Below are positions 27,376 to 40,247 of a stretch of DNA of 64,000 bases, one piece after another. A program made the translations under genes and the position numbers. The notes beneath the pieces are model-generated. The model searched no databases and was not told where the DNA came from. It saw nothing but the letters and a program-made list of their open reading frames with translations. Positions within the stretch are counted from its first letter, which is position 1, and the number at the start of each line of letters is the position of its first letter. Source of the DNA: Protonemura montana (taxonomy: Eukaryota > Arthropoda > Insecta > Plecoptera > Nemouridae); contig OX387605.1 of NCBI GenBank assembly GCA_947568835.1, positions 24,555,775-24,619,774 of the forward strand, in the 5' to 3' direction.

Positions 27376-29980
27376 GGCACATCGAAACTTGGTGTGGCCT
27401 CCATGTGTGATTACGATATCACGGTGTTAATTTCAGAAGATTGCTTCAAGTCGCGAGACGAAGATGTTGTTAGCTGATCCCAGGTACCGAGTTTTTGTAG
27501 CCCAGCTATAGCGTGTTTCTTTGTAAAAGTCAATTTTTCCAGTCCCGATCATTACGAGGCTAGATGAGGTTTCACCCAGCACAAAACGTAATTGCAGGGC
27601 TGATTACAAGTCACATTATCTAAACAATTAAACCTCGTCGCCGTTTTCACCGATAATTTCGGTGATTTATTTTTTAAACACCGTGTTTTGATCGAGACTG
27701 TCCGAAATTTGTAAAGAACTATTTACTCGACTAATGATAGCATAACTTCCCGTGCAGAGAATGCTTAATTTCATAACGCGTGCGTCAAACAGTTCGTGTG
27801 CACCCCGTGCGCACGGCTAGAGCTAAACTGACGTGTCATCATCTCCTTCGCATGCCTTGCACTTGTTCATTAATCAAAAACCACCCCCCGCTCCCATCAC
27901 CTCCACCTCCTCCTCATCCTCTCCTTGCCGTAATTGCGATTAATTAAAGACAGGTAGCGCTCGGCACAGGCGTTTAAGCCGAGCCTAGTTAAGCTAACAA
28001 GTTCTCAGCTCGCGTACAATAAACAATCTAAGAGTTGAAGATAGGGTGGCATTAATTTGCAGAAACCCGCGCTCGGCCTGGTCTACTGTGTTAGCTTCGC
28101 GATTGGGTCAATTATGTATTTAGCATTATCATTTTGCGATCTATCGGCCTCGCGGTTTAATCTCAGCTTGGTGGAAAGTTTAAATTGGACGATTTAATAG
28201 TTACTGGCTTGCCCGCGTGCAGTGCTAGAATCGCAGCGCCCGGATTGGGACCGTTGGATTGGGCATGGGCAGGTGTACGGCGATATTTCAAATAAGTGTC
28301 CAAATCTTCTAGTAATTTTAGGCTGAGAGGTAAGTATTCGTGAACAATCACAAGTCAAAGGCAAAGTCAAATGCAATACGATTTCATCCAACCAACGGCC
28401 AGGTTAACAAAGATAACCGGCAGTCAAATACTGGTTTACGGTACAACCAATTAGATGTTGTTTGCTATCAAGTGGCTTGAAGACATTTTTCTACTATTTC
28501 ATAAAACTTGCCTCAAGTCATACACGTGTTCTCCTCATAACAGCGAGACTACATTTTTCCTTCCACTCTCACCACGATAAATACAAAAACAAATACCCAG
28601 AGACATTTCAGTCTAAAAGAAAATATCAAGTTGCTCGTAAGAGCCACCCAGTGAGCGCCATTTCGCCGCGTAATTCCTAATTCCATCGGCGCCATGAGAG
28701 TGCAGACGAGATACGGCCAGGAGAGTCGGCATAATGAGGTGTATTCTTGGGGATCGGGCGCCGTTACCTACCCCCCTCGCCGCCCTGCACCTGGCCGAGG
28801 GGGTGATGGGGGGGTGGGGGAGGGGGCTCTGGTTTCACGGGGGCTCTTCGCCACCGAGGGCCTATGCCACTAATTAGCATTCTCTCCGAGAACGGCGCCA
28901 CCAGCGCTCTTATCGGCATGAATTGGGTCGAGGTGTGAAGATTAGTTGCTGCAGTGTGCCCCCGGATAGAACCATGCACGGAGCATGCACACCCAGTAAC
29001 GCGTTCCCGCTGTAATATCCCGAAAATACGCGGTAATTATTATATCAAATTAAAAAAAATAATCTATGCGGTGGAAATGTAGAAATGTCTGGATGTAACA
29101 AGGTTGCTGTGTGAATGCGCTCGACAAAAGAACTGCGAAAACCAAACGAAATTTGTAAACGAGATCAGGTTGATATTATATGGTATGATATATATGCGGC
29201 TGGATTTAGAATGATGCTAATGGGATAGATGTGTTTCATAGCACATGGCTATAAAAGGGCTATAATATCCTTAAAAAGATAATAAAATCTCATTTATTAT
29301 TTTAGGAAAGGCACAAATAAAGTTAAAACCTGTTTCCATATTTATTTATTTTGCTTATAGGTTTAGGGTAATTTTTATGCGGTATCGTGTTAATAATGCG
29401 TTTGGCTGTGGTATGTTTGTTGTTGGGGGTGAGGGGGGGGGGGATGAGAGGAGCGAGGGGTGCTTGGGAACTCGTCCGCCCGCCGCAGCATCCGCAGCCT
29501 GGCGTAGGTAATGCATCCCGGCTGAAAGCTTATAAACTTTCTTAATTAACTAGCCAATAAACGTCGGAAAGAAAGGCGAATCGAAGTTATTTATGTCTGC
29601 TTCTTAGCTCTGTGCTCGTGGCGGGCAAAGCAAATCCTTTCACATTTTCATAACCTTCGCTCTTACTCTGAGAACGCAACGCCTACCTCCAGCGAGCGGT
29701 GGGTGAAAAGTAATAATAATTACCCAACGTCATTTAACGCACCATCGGTTAGCCAGCCCGGCTTCACCTTTTAACGCGATCAAACTTTTTTTATAACCCA
29801 GCTCAAAGAACGAGTTTGTCGCGGGCGCTGGTTGATTTTGACAGAAAACTGTTGCCTTTATGGTTATTTTGTTATTTATATTCATCTCCATAATGCTCAT
29901 TAGACCTGGTACGTTACGGCCACCATTGAGAAGTGATCTCTGGTAATACAACATTCAGAATAACAATTCTCTCATAGCTC

Positions 29981-30018
29981 CTGAACGCAGCCCGCAGAGC
30001 AAATCTAGGCGCCTCCAC
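29981..30018 (+). repeat. Dispersed core motif, copy 3, with CCTCCA box
   Basis: The 20-mer is identical to copy 1 and is followed after 8 bases by GCGCCTCCACT. The flanks outside this block show no obvious similarity to copies 1 and 2, so only about 40 bp are conserved. Confidence 0.7.
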
Positions 30019-33000
30019 TTTAAACCAACCCGAAGAACCCATAAATGAGTAACACTAAGGAAATAAGGCTTACATAGCGAATAAATCACAGTTAATGGTA
30101 AATGGCAGCCGACTGTTTCACAAATACTATACTTTCTTAGATCTCTAATGTACTGGTGGTTTGGGAAACTATCATTCAAGATTATGATAACCGTAAAATC
30201 TAAGACTAAACAAAAACCAATAATACTTCCAGGTAAATAGTCTATTGAATCCTAAATACATTATTCCCTGCTCAGATTTAATGCTCTTTCCAAAGATTTC
30301 TTTTCTCGTGGAAAATGTTAGCTTTCCGATTTTCAATCAGCTCGTTTAATGTATGGTTTCCATTCCTGCAACGCCGGCAAGCATTGTTTTACGAGGCGAT
30401 TCCCAGAACGCATAGGTATCCGTAATAGGTTATGTCTTGAGCAATAATTCGCCGGTTTGTTTATAATTCATCGCGCGTCGGTACGCCCGGCGGTAAAAGA
30501 AAGCTACCGACCTCGGGCAGAAAGTTATCTTGGCATTATCCTCATGGTTCCCAGCTTCTCGGCGAGGTTCATCCGTAAATCACCCATCAGCACCGTGCAA
30601 AAGTGCGGCACTGCACATGTCAATGCTCAAGACATGACCGCCACTGCGAGACTGGGGTGTAATCACTAGCGAGATCAATGAAGGAATATATTCCCTAGGA
30701 GATTTAGCGTTCGGGATCTGCGCCATGGCTTTTCTGCTGACCTCAATCAAGCGTCAGCGATGTCGGCGGCTTCGGCAGAGGATTCGGAGTTTACTCTCTA
30801 AGTAGCCTCTTGTCAGATAATATCTCGAGAGATTTGGAAAAGTGCTTCTCCGAATCGGCCCGACGGGCGTCGGTGGATTAGGGGCACGTGCGATTTCGAC
30901 CGCCGCCGCCACTACAGGAAGTCGATCAGCAGAGCGCTAATTGGCCACGCCGGAAGCCATCCGCTGATCAATGCTCACTTTCTGAATTAACGGGACGCGG
31001 TTCAATTAAAAAGAATCGCTGCTCGGATAGTAGTTTTGATTTGTCGATGAATAAAACATTTCCGTGTCCCTCGAGAATTGGCTCATATTTGTGGAACTCA
31101 CTCCAAAGGAAAAAAACTAGAAAGACCGCAAAATGTTGTAAGCTACAGATATTTTAAATTGACTGATCAGACAGGTTCCGATCCTATGACGTTTATATCG
31201 AGGAGAGCAAATAAGTTTAACACAAAATGGTGTCTAGCTTTGCAGCCAAGGAAAATATTAACATGTCACTGCATTTCCATACGAAAGTGTCGATACGTTT
31301 GTGTCCCAGCGCACGTTTTTATTGTTTACTCGGTCCGCGGCGACATAAACTTTAAGGTCCTACCTCTTCGAGTTGCCGTTAGACTTGTAAATAAGTAATG
31401 GACCGGCAGCGACAGCAAAGACATGACCTGCAAGTGTCAAAAGGGCGTGGGGACGCACGTGCCGACTCGAATATTCATACGGCATTTTGGTGGGGGCAGC
31501 TCGATGGACCCACCCTGGTTGGGTGGGGGGGGGGTGGCGACTGCATCTTTGTCGCATGACACGCGTTAGACAGATGCGATCGCTGGGCGCCAATGTAACG
31601 TCACACGATCAAGCCGGTCGTGTGATTCGAACAACGACACCTTGCTCACGTTATTTTTATTTTTTTTATCACCACCAAGTTTGAGACACGTTCCGCCCGA
31701 TGGCGCGTTCGAGCGCCGTTTGAATCGCATGAAATATTTGTATTGTTTTTTTGTTTTTTTCTGAAATATCAAGCGCGATATGGACAGAGTTATTTCGCAG
31801 TTACAGCCGCGACGTCAGAGATTAAAGCTTGAACTCGTCTGCTTGACGAGTCTGGTCACGTGCGACGCAAGATCCAGCGATTTTCCACCGGGTGTGGTCA
31901 CTATAGTAAAGCGGCCATTAAAAAAAAAAAGAGTTCCATTGACGCAGTTTTGTTATTAAACACATTACCTGGACGCGGGGCGATGAAACCAGCCCCGAAC
32001 TGTCCCAACTGGCGACCGGCACCCGGCAAGGACACTGACGACAAACGATATCGACCGTGAAATATGCCCGAAAACTGACGCCAGGACAAAGTCTGAGATG
32101 CGAAATGTGTTGCAAGGGAGTCTGTTGACACAACGAGGTCCAGAGGATGATGATGATCGGCGTTAGACTCGCATCTGTTTACACAGCAGGTAAGATTCCC
32201 ACGACAGCCAGGATGTTATTCAATCCAGTCGTCCACGGCGCCCTCCCTGAAACCCAGCGATATGTGACCCAGCTTAGCAGGCTCTATCGCATTTATGAGA
32301 TTTTCTTTCGGCTTCTTCGGTTACTCGTGTGATTACTTTCATTGATATACGCCTGGCTCACATGTGATGTCTGTGATGTACTGCCGACTTTTCCCTCGTA
32401 ATCTTTGAGTCTCAATCATGCACAGCCACGTAAAGGTAAATAAATATACAACTCCGACCACATCTTATATATCATTTATGTTTCCCCGTCCATTCAACCA
32501 TATTTTTCCAACATCGACTGCCGTTTTTTCCCCCCGCGCTATGAAAAGCAAAATTCAGAGATGATTTTCCATTTTTACTCGCATCAAACCACCTCGATCG
32601 GGTTTTCTATGCCTCGGAAAAACGCTAGAGCAGATTTTACCATCAATGCAATACTTTAGTTCTATTTCCCGCCTAACGTTTGTAGACGAATATTTTTGTC
32701 TAGCTGAGAGATGTCATGTGATGATCTAGCTACAGTTGCTTCACTAAAAGCAATATCATTTCAAAGCAAACTGATAAAAACGCCAACCTTTGTAGAATTC
32801 TGTCCAGAACGGTCACGTCACAGCGTGATGGTATCCCTGCTTTGCGGGGAGTGGTAAGCTGCAATTTAAACCGCCTCATATCTCCAAGTTCAACGGCGCG
32901 ATCGCCGAGTTGCTCACTGCAGGGGAAAACGCCTTGTCTCCAGCTCAGCACTAAGACTACCGGAAACAGCGCGTTGCGTGTCTGCTTCCTGACAGACCGG

Positions 33001-33861
33001 AAGTGCGTAGCGTCTGACCGCAAACGCCGGAAGTGCCGTCACTTTGCATGGATCGCGACGTGGCGTGGTGAGGCACAGGTGGTCGGAGAGAGGGGTGGGG
33101 GGTTACCGATGTGAAACATTCAATGTCGAGAGCTCCTTGTTCCCTTTCTCGTGGTAATGCAATCATTGACAAATTATGTAGTTGTAGTACTCAACGTAGG
33201 TTTATTTTTTCATAAGAACACCTAACTCACAGTTCATGGAATTGATAATTTAGTTGACGGCCATACTCATAATCTTGTCCACGATAAGGTAACCGATAAG
33301 AAACTACATTTATCAGCCAATGGTATCCTCACAACTAGATGTGCCCCGCTACGCTCACAGCTGCCATGGCGTTTAAAGTCATCAGAACTGCTTCGTTCTA
33401 CAAAAGCACACAGTCAATCGCGATGGTTCGAACCACAATCAATGGTTCGTTCTCAAACCAGATCAGCACTGAGCACCAGAAATCGTTCCAAAATGACACA
33501 AACAAATTGCAAACCAGGCTGTCAACAATACCAGCAGTGAATTTAATTACGAGACTGCCACGCAACAATGCCCTTCGCGGGCGACCTACCACGAGATTTG
33601 TCAGCCACAGGCCTAGTTTTTCCCGGGCGATAATATCGCAGTCAAAACAAAACATCAGCGACGGCCGTGTCCACACATCGCATACCTGGAAAACGCGCGT
33701 GAGCGACCGCCGCGCCGCCAGCGGCCAGTGGCCAGCGCATGCGACACAAACACCTATATTAAAAGGGAATGCATTATTTATGTTCCGCTTCCGACCCCGC
33801 GTTTGGACTGCGTTACACTCCCGGGTGCGTGGCCAGTGCGTCGTGGGATGTGGTGGGGTAT

Positions 33862-33877
33862 GGGGGGGGGGGGGGGG
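33862..33877 (+). repeat. G16 homopolymer
   Basis: Sixteen G within a wider G-rich block (33841-33890). The 189-codon open frame at 33339-33908 runs through it as poly-Gly. Confidence 0.9.
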
Positions 33878-34578
33878 TGGAGGTCGTGCAGGTAACAAGG
33901 ACAGCTAGGGGTCGGCGTTTGGTGAGTGGGCCGAAAACAAGGCAGAAGGGGCGGGGGTGCCAGCAGAATACGACACAACATTGCCGCAGGGACCGTGCCA
34001 GATTTCCCATGCACACCGTCCCACCCATGTTGTGCTCGTCCTCAACAGACAAAAAGAAACTCGAATTCTGATTCTTTTTCCCTGTAGAGGGCGCGGTGAA
34101 AGAGGGGAGAGAGCGCTTTTCCCTTCAAGAAAACCTGTTTTTAATAATATTCTGGTAGACTTGGGGCCCCCACAAGGCAATTCGCCGCCGCTTCCGTCGA
34201 GCTGGAGGAATGCACGAAATGTTTGATGTGCGGCCCCCGGTAAGCATCCAGTAATGGTTCGTGCTCCAATTATCATATCACCGGGGTCTGGGCAGCCGCC
34301 ACGGTAAATTGTAATCGTGCTTGGTGAGTAGTTAGAGTGCGTAACGCTAGCACCACTACTCGGGCCACCGAAACGCCAAGTTATGAGATTCGAGAGGCGT
34401 TCTCACTCGCCGAACAAGCCGTCTCCGCCGCCTCCTAATCCGTTTAACCTCCAATTGCCATTCTGCTTTCTCCGGGTCGCCATCATCCTGCTGTGAGAAC
34501 TTTGCAAGCAGTCGAGCCCGCAGGTCCCATTAGACCAAAGCACACATCCCATACACTCATACACACATACACACGGCT

Positions 34579-34621
34579 AAAGAGAAAGAGAGATAGAGAG
34601 AGAAGGAGAGGAAACAAAGGA
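34579..34621 (+). repeat. Polypurine (GA-rich) tract
   Basis: AG-rich stretch with only a few pyrimidine breaks. Confidence 0.7.
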
Positions 34622-34881
34622 GCAGTTGGTGTTTTTATTAAATGCGCGTGAGGGGTGGATGGTTGGCGAAACGTGCGCCCGGGGCATTGGCGTCAACCGC
34701 CAGCACCGTCTGGGCACGGGCTAACATGGATACCCGCTCGACTCATCTGCATTTGCAAGACATCTCCTGGAAGACTGCCTCTGCCCTATCCCGGGATGGA
34801 TGGAGATAATTATGTATTATATTCTGCACATCAGAAGGATGCCGTCTGTGTCCCGGTGCTTGGCACTCAGGAGCTTTCCCA

Positions 34882-34906
34882 TGTGTGTGTGTGTGTGTGT
34901 GTGTGT
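34882..34906. repeat. (TG)n microsatellite
   Basis: About 12 TG units. Confidence 0.9.
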
Positions 34907-37290
34907 CTGTGAGAGCGTGGGCGAGACGGGACGGCTCTTTGACTTCACGGAGGTAATCAGCTGGTGGTTGGGCTAGGACTACGTCAGGCAGACCGAAGGA
35001 CATGCCCGGGCAACTCTACACAGAGGCGCTTGTTGTTGTTTTTATTAATATTGTTATTATTTAACTAAAAGCTAGGTACGTTTACGGCGAATACAGAAAA
35101 CATATACACGCAGCTTGTGGAAAATAATGGTGTATCTGAAAATGCCGCGAGGTACTATTATTAAATTAAATAAGAAAATAAATGAATATTTCGATGTTCG
35201 AGGAAATGTTTTGTATTGGATGCGGCGGTCGCATATATTTTCCAGGCGAGCTACATTTCGGTGTTGTTTTGTTGAGCTGGGCGGAGGCAGCAGAAAAACA
35301 TTCTTTTTGCCTGGCGAGCTCCAAGAATTTTGCGTTTCAGAAGAAGAGGGGGATGTTCTGGGATTGTCGACAGCGAAGAAACTGCGGAAAATGCTATGTT
35401 ATTGTCAGTGTGCAATCGAATCCCACCGAAAAGTTCAAAAAAAAAAACTATGCCACATTCCGGTTCATAGTTTGTCAAGAACTTATCAGAGAAATCCAAC
35501 GCCCGGCCATAAGCACTTTCACAGGCACTGAAATAGCATCACCGACAACGCTAACCAGAACTTAACAACTTAGAATCATTGTACCCTGTTGTCTGCATCT
35601 TTTGACCCAACCAACGCGCTGTCCAACGCTTGGGATGGTGATCCGCGTACCCACCGACTTTCAGACCAGCCTGCTCATCTCCCATCCGCCTCGGGCGCCA
35701 CTGCCGAGTGCTACTTTATTCAAAAGCCAGCTGTGCTTGAATGCCCCAACATCAAAGTTAACATTGTGCGCACCCCCAACAGTGTGTGTTAGAGAAAGAG
35801 GGAGAGACAGCGAGCACAGGTAAAGCGTGTCTGAGTGCGAGCGAACTCTGCTGCCGTGATATCAGTGGCTGGGCGAGGAAGCCAGCGCCCGGGGTGCAGA
35901 GGAATGCTAAATTATTACAGCGGGAGCCCGAAGCCCGCGGGTGAGTCCACGTGTCTCAACAGTCTCGCTTTGCGATGGTTGCCGTCAGTCGAGGAGCCTT
36001 GAACGCGACTAGATTCGCTCGCAAGGAAATATGCCAGGACATACTAACCACACGGCCTCGGTGGGGAACTATTTACCCCTGACAAAACTGGACAAATACT
36101 TGACATTAGAGATGCTTTGCAGAGAATCTTGCATTTTGCGCTAGTAAAAGCTGTAATATATGAGAGAAAGATTAAAATACAACGCCTTCAATTTGGTCGT
36201 CGACGATTTTTCTTATGTGATGCCTAATGATGATATCTACATCCATGTTTTTGTGCATAAATCGTCAAGAAATGTCATCTAGAAACGGCTCGTCCCTTGT
36301 TCTGAGAGAGATAAAATCAAGCCGCGTCGTCATAGGGAATAGGGATTCGATGGCGAGTGACATTGGGTCATCCGACTACGCGGTCCACACAGAGGCGTTC
36401 CACCTGGTCGAATCGCCAGAGGGGCGGCGGTATCGCCAACGATGGCCACATATTTATTTTAGAAATACTGCATTAGTGCAATTACCGCCCGCGTCGAGCG
36501 TGGCCGTCACCCACGGGGTGGCTTGGCGAGGGGGCGGGGGGCGAGGAGAGGGCGCGTCATTAATTAACTGGGTATCCAAATTAAAACGGAATGGTGAAAA
36601 CCGTTCTCGTGTTTCGTACAATAACATTAAAGGAAAGAAAAATAAGACGTGGCTTGCTGCAAGCCACCCGCTAGTGGATTACAAAAAGAAACTGAAATAA
36701 TCTGTTAGTATGCATTCAATTTTCTTTGCCATGGAATTTTCATTAGCCTCTGGCGGGAAACGTTAATTTTCTTTAAAGACCACAGAAATGTTCCAAGTTG
36801 GTTCTTTTTGATACACACACACACATATATAATGGAGAGCTAGAACAGCGCCAGTAGAAGGCCAGCCAAGAGAGCCTTTGCACTTATTCTCTCACAACTT
36901 TGGGCGGTTTTTGAATCCAGATCGTTATCTCCGAGACCGGCTTTGTTCTTGTAAAAAAAATATCAAAAGGAAATCAAAAGTAAACTCTCGACAAAGAAGA
37001 TGATACAGTTTCCATTCATTTTCTTTGAACCATAGGATAATCTTGAGCCGGGAATCAATTGCATGTGTAAGCTAGAAATCATGCATTCTCAGGAATATAA
37101 TTACATAATTACAGCGCTGCATTTTTCCCCCGAGTAGACATATCGAGTAACATGCTTCAGAACCTTGCACAATCCACGTTCCTTTGTTAACTACTTGCAA
37201 CGGGGAAGTGAACACATCGCCGCCAGAACAAAGCGCAGGTGAAAATACACATCAACAACTCGCAGACGACCTCTGAGGATCGGTACTTAC

Positions 37291-37354
37291 TGCTTGTGTC
37301 CTGCTTCAGCTGCTGCTGCGAGCCTGGACTCGACACCCAGTTCACCTTCATCTC
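37291..37354 (-). CDS. Internal exon of a TIA-1/TIAR (Rox8)-like RNA-binding protein
   Basis: Read on the minus strand, a pyrimidine-rich acceptor ending TTTCCAG at 37355-37361 precedes 64 nt. These begin with the codons EMKVNW and end in KQDTS plus one base, followed by a GTAAGT donor (37285-37290). The exon starts in phase 0 and ends in phase 1. In the TIA-1/TIAR family the end of RRM1 reads GK-E-(M/V/I)KVNWA, followed by a short linker ending in a DTS-type motif, then the RRM2 start (HxxVFVGDLS). The match is therefore to the RRM1 C-terminal strand plus the inter-RRM linker. Family members bind U-rich RNA and act in alternative splicing, translational silencing and stress-granule formation. 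Two oddities are VSS where relatives usually have ATS or ATT, and a QQQL stretch that makes the linker a few residues longer than usual. I did not find the flanking exons. Identity rests on 21 residues plus two good splice sites. A different RRM protein is possible but less likely. Confidence 0.78.
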
Positions 37355-38671
37355 CTGGAAACACAAGACAAGGTATGCGATCAGCACAAGTGATATCAAC
37401 AGCACTCGACACGACAATGACAAAATATCGCCTGGTTATTCAATCAGAATGTTGAGCACTTAAAATGGAAACTGTCGACAGAGATTGTTTCCAGGACCTT
37501 GATGTAAATATTGGGATCTCGCCGACCAGAGTGAATGATTCATGGACAACGAAGTTAGCGTGCACTTTGAGAGCCGGGATCTCTAACAAAGGATCTATGC
37601 AGTCCAGGCTTTCGAGCCACGGAGTCGGCCGAGTCTCTGAAGGATTCTCTCCTATTACATACACACAGCTCGTTCGTTTTATTTACACAGGAAATATGTA
37701 TCTTTGTGTAGTATTTTTAAGCGACCTCTTCTCTCTATATGCTACTGAGAGAGAGAGGGTACTCCTTATAAAATAACAGTGCTGAGACGTCGGTGCTTTC
37801 TTCGTCTCAGCATTGCTAATGCCTCTCGGATGGACCTTTGCCATGGTGACCTACATTCGGTGTCCTCCGCGAGCGCCATGGCAATCCGTCAGAGCTAATT
37901 TTTTAAAATTCAGCAACACTCGAGCGTTATACATTGTGTATGCATCATAAATTTAAAACGTTTGTGTATGTACCGGTACTATACACAACTGAATTTGCAA
38001 TCGCCGTGCAAATAAATAGCAGCGAAATAATTAGATTAAAATCTAGTTTGAATTGCGTTTGATGTCGACTGCTCATTATGGCCGGACGGAGCGATGAAGC
38101 TGATCAGCACCGAGCGGCAGACGCGTTTTCAGAGATGACCCAGAACTGACAGGGATGGCGCTCGTTCATCACTCGTCCGTCGAAATTATATCGAGATAGC
38201 GGCGCCGCTCGGCGTAGGTAAACGTAGTACCTATATAGATTCGGGCGACCGCCAGCAGGGAAAAGTCAGAGCGCAATGAAAATAGAATTAAATTTTTGTA
38301 ATACATGAAAGTCGAATTCCGTCGCGTCACAGCAGTTGACACGAGCGCGTATGTCCGTTCGGTGATGAATTGGATCAAAAAAAGCGTGTGTGTGCCGCGG
38401 CCAAGTTATGTGTTCAATTACTGTCACATTTCCACCCCTCTACCGACCCCGTGAGCGCGACACATCCAAAATTAAATCTGAATGACACTTACTTTATGAC
38501 TAACCAATCGATGCACGCGCGTTTTATGCCGGAGAACAAAGAGTAGACAAAGCTCGTGTGCAAGCGTATGGTGGCGGTCGCCGAAAACTTTGATCGCCAC
38601 GAAACTGACACGTGGCGTACCTTTATTTGTCTCAAGTTTGGCTCTGCAAATTTCGTGGAAGAAGAGCTTGG

Positions 38672-38723
38672 CGGGGTGGGGGGCGGGGTGGGGTGGGTGG
38701 GGGGGGGGGGGGGGGTGGGGGGC
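38672..38723 (+). repeat. G-rich tract with G17 core
   Basis: Repeated GGGG/GGGT runs leading into G17 at 38699-38715. This is a strong quadruplex candidate. Confidence 0.9.
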
Positions 38724-38962
38724 GTACATTAAGAAGCTTGAGAACACAACAAAGTTCTGTGCTCCCCAACAAAAGTGCTTTGATAAGAAACCACGAGTGT
38801 TTATGCTTTGCTCTGGCAGCTTGTTCAAGAGACTAACATGTTGTTCATAGCTACAGAGATATGACGCCTCCAGGCACGAGGGTGGGCGGAGAAGGCGGCT
38901 AGAGCTGGGTACCTAGTTTAATTAAGCACGAGTAATTAATTGTTCAGTCGGCGAACATCGTG

Positions 38963-38986
38963 GAGGTACACCGCGTGGTGTACCTC
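38963..38986. other. Perfect 10-bp stem hairpin
   Basis: GAGGTACACC / GGTGTACCTC around the loop GCGT. Confidence 0.8.
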
Positions 38987-40175
38987 GTCGTTAAGCCACA
39001 GTGCATCGAGATGCGACATGCACCGAGTGATTGTTCAACTGCATGCATTTGCACTTTGCTACCAGTTTCAAACAATGCACAAATGAGCACGCTTTAAGTT
39101 ACCGACCACTTCTCATTTTGAATAACGACCAGCCAGAGATTTCTGATATGTCCAGAAGTTTTTCCTTTATTGCATTGTTGTATACAATTTAGATTTACAT
39201 ACAAGAGTTTGGTAATAAAATAAAATGTAAAATATGCGGACATATGCTAATTGAGTATCGATAGTGGTACGGGCAGGGAATTAAGAGACCTCGACATCTC
39301 CGTATATATGCAATTAAAGCACAAGAATCGCGCGAATGTCTTGAGTGAATTATTATCCCCTTTGCTAATAACGTAATGTTAATCACCTTTCATTGCCACA
39401 TAGAGGGAAGATTATTAATCCATAAAGGTACAACTGCATACAGCCAGATAACAATCTCATTTTTTTGCATTTCAAATTTTTTTCATACGCCCAAGGGGTC
39501 CGAACGTTGCTAGTTACAATGCAAACGGAGACCATTAATTTACTCTCATAATGTCGTTAATATTCAAATCTCTTTTTATGATTCGCATAGTCTTGGCGCC
39601 TTCTCTTCACACCACAGGGAGCTAAGCTGGCTTCGCGGCTGGCAAACTTTTCGAAGTCAGTTTACCCAAGGCGCCAGTTGCCAAGTCATGTGCCCCGTGC
39701 GTTCACTCGGTCAGCCCCTGTGCAAGAGGTTCGCGTGCTCCGTGTGCATATTTATCTTGGTCCCAGGTACCCCTCGGCCTTCCGAAAGCCGGCCACCAAA
39801 AGCTCTGCTGCATTATTAATCAGTACAAATCGATTAACCAGCCAACTTCCCACTAACATACCGTGTACACAAACAATCCGTTTAACGCCGCACTGCACCG
39901 ATATACAACACAATACACGATTCAAACGTGAAACGCGGAATCAACAATGAAATCGTGCACAAACAAAGCGAGCTCTCACGACATTTAAAATCGTATTCGT
40001 TAAAAAGGCATTATATTATTTTCTACTATCTTAAAATATTTATTATAATTGAATCTAAAGTATTGTATGTGAAATATCCTGTTCAAATATTACGTATACT
40101 ATACTCTGAGTGTGTTAAGTCTAATATTCTGTGGACACTCACGCGAGCTGGCGTGTGGAGTCGCGATCTACAGGG

Positions 40176-40202
40176 TGGGAGAGGGGGCAGTCGGGGGGCA
40201 GT

Positions 40203-40233
<31 letters not shown>

Positions 40234-40247
40234 GGGGCGACCACCCC
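40176..40247 (+). repeat. G-rich tract with G28 core
   Basis: G28 at 40203-40230 is the longest homopolymer in the window, flanked by further G runs on both sides. The exact length is likely to be uncertain in the assembly. Confidence 0.9.

Larger units (their letters stand above)
21145..29980. other. Non-coding DNA
   Basis: Contains the 22917 hairpin, C16 at 25472, the tRNA-like B box at 27357 and AT-rich blocks at 28000-28200 with several ATTA words. No exon recognised. Confidence 0.5.
30019..37290. other. Probable intron of the TIA-1-like gene (downstream side)
   Basis: Lies 3' of the exon at 37291-37354 in the gene's direction. I looked for minus-strand RRM2 signatures (FVGDLS, KGYGFVSF, GQWLGGR, WATRKP) by eye and found none. 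Chance frames at 33339-33908, 35115-35565 and 36227-36700 have no family match that I recognise. Confidence 0.45.

Noticed and set aside
31066-31120. GSYLWNSLQ string resembling a LINE C-terminal motif
   Set aside because: Single short match with no flanking support.
33339-33908. 189-codon open frame, plus strand
   Set aside because: No recognisable domain. It ends in poly-Gly from a G16 homopolymer, and the opposite strand is equally open, which is a composition effect.
36227-36700. 157-codon open frame, plus strand
   Set aside because: Mixed low-complexity sequence with a Gly/Arg stretch from a G-rich tract, no family motif and no splice context.
38472-38600. Possible minus-strand exon ending at AAAGTAAGTG
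   Set aside because: The donor is good, but the protein frame matches no RRM1 sequence and the acceptor is unclear.
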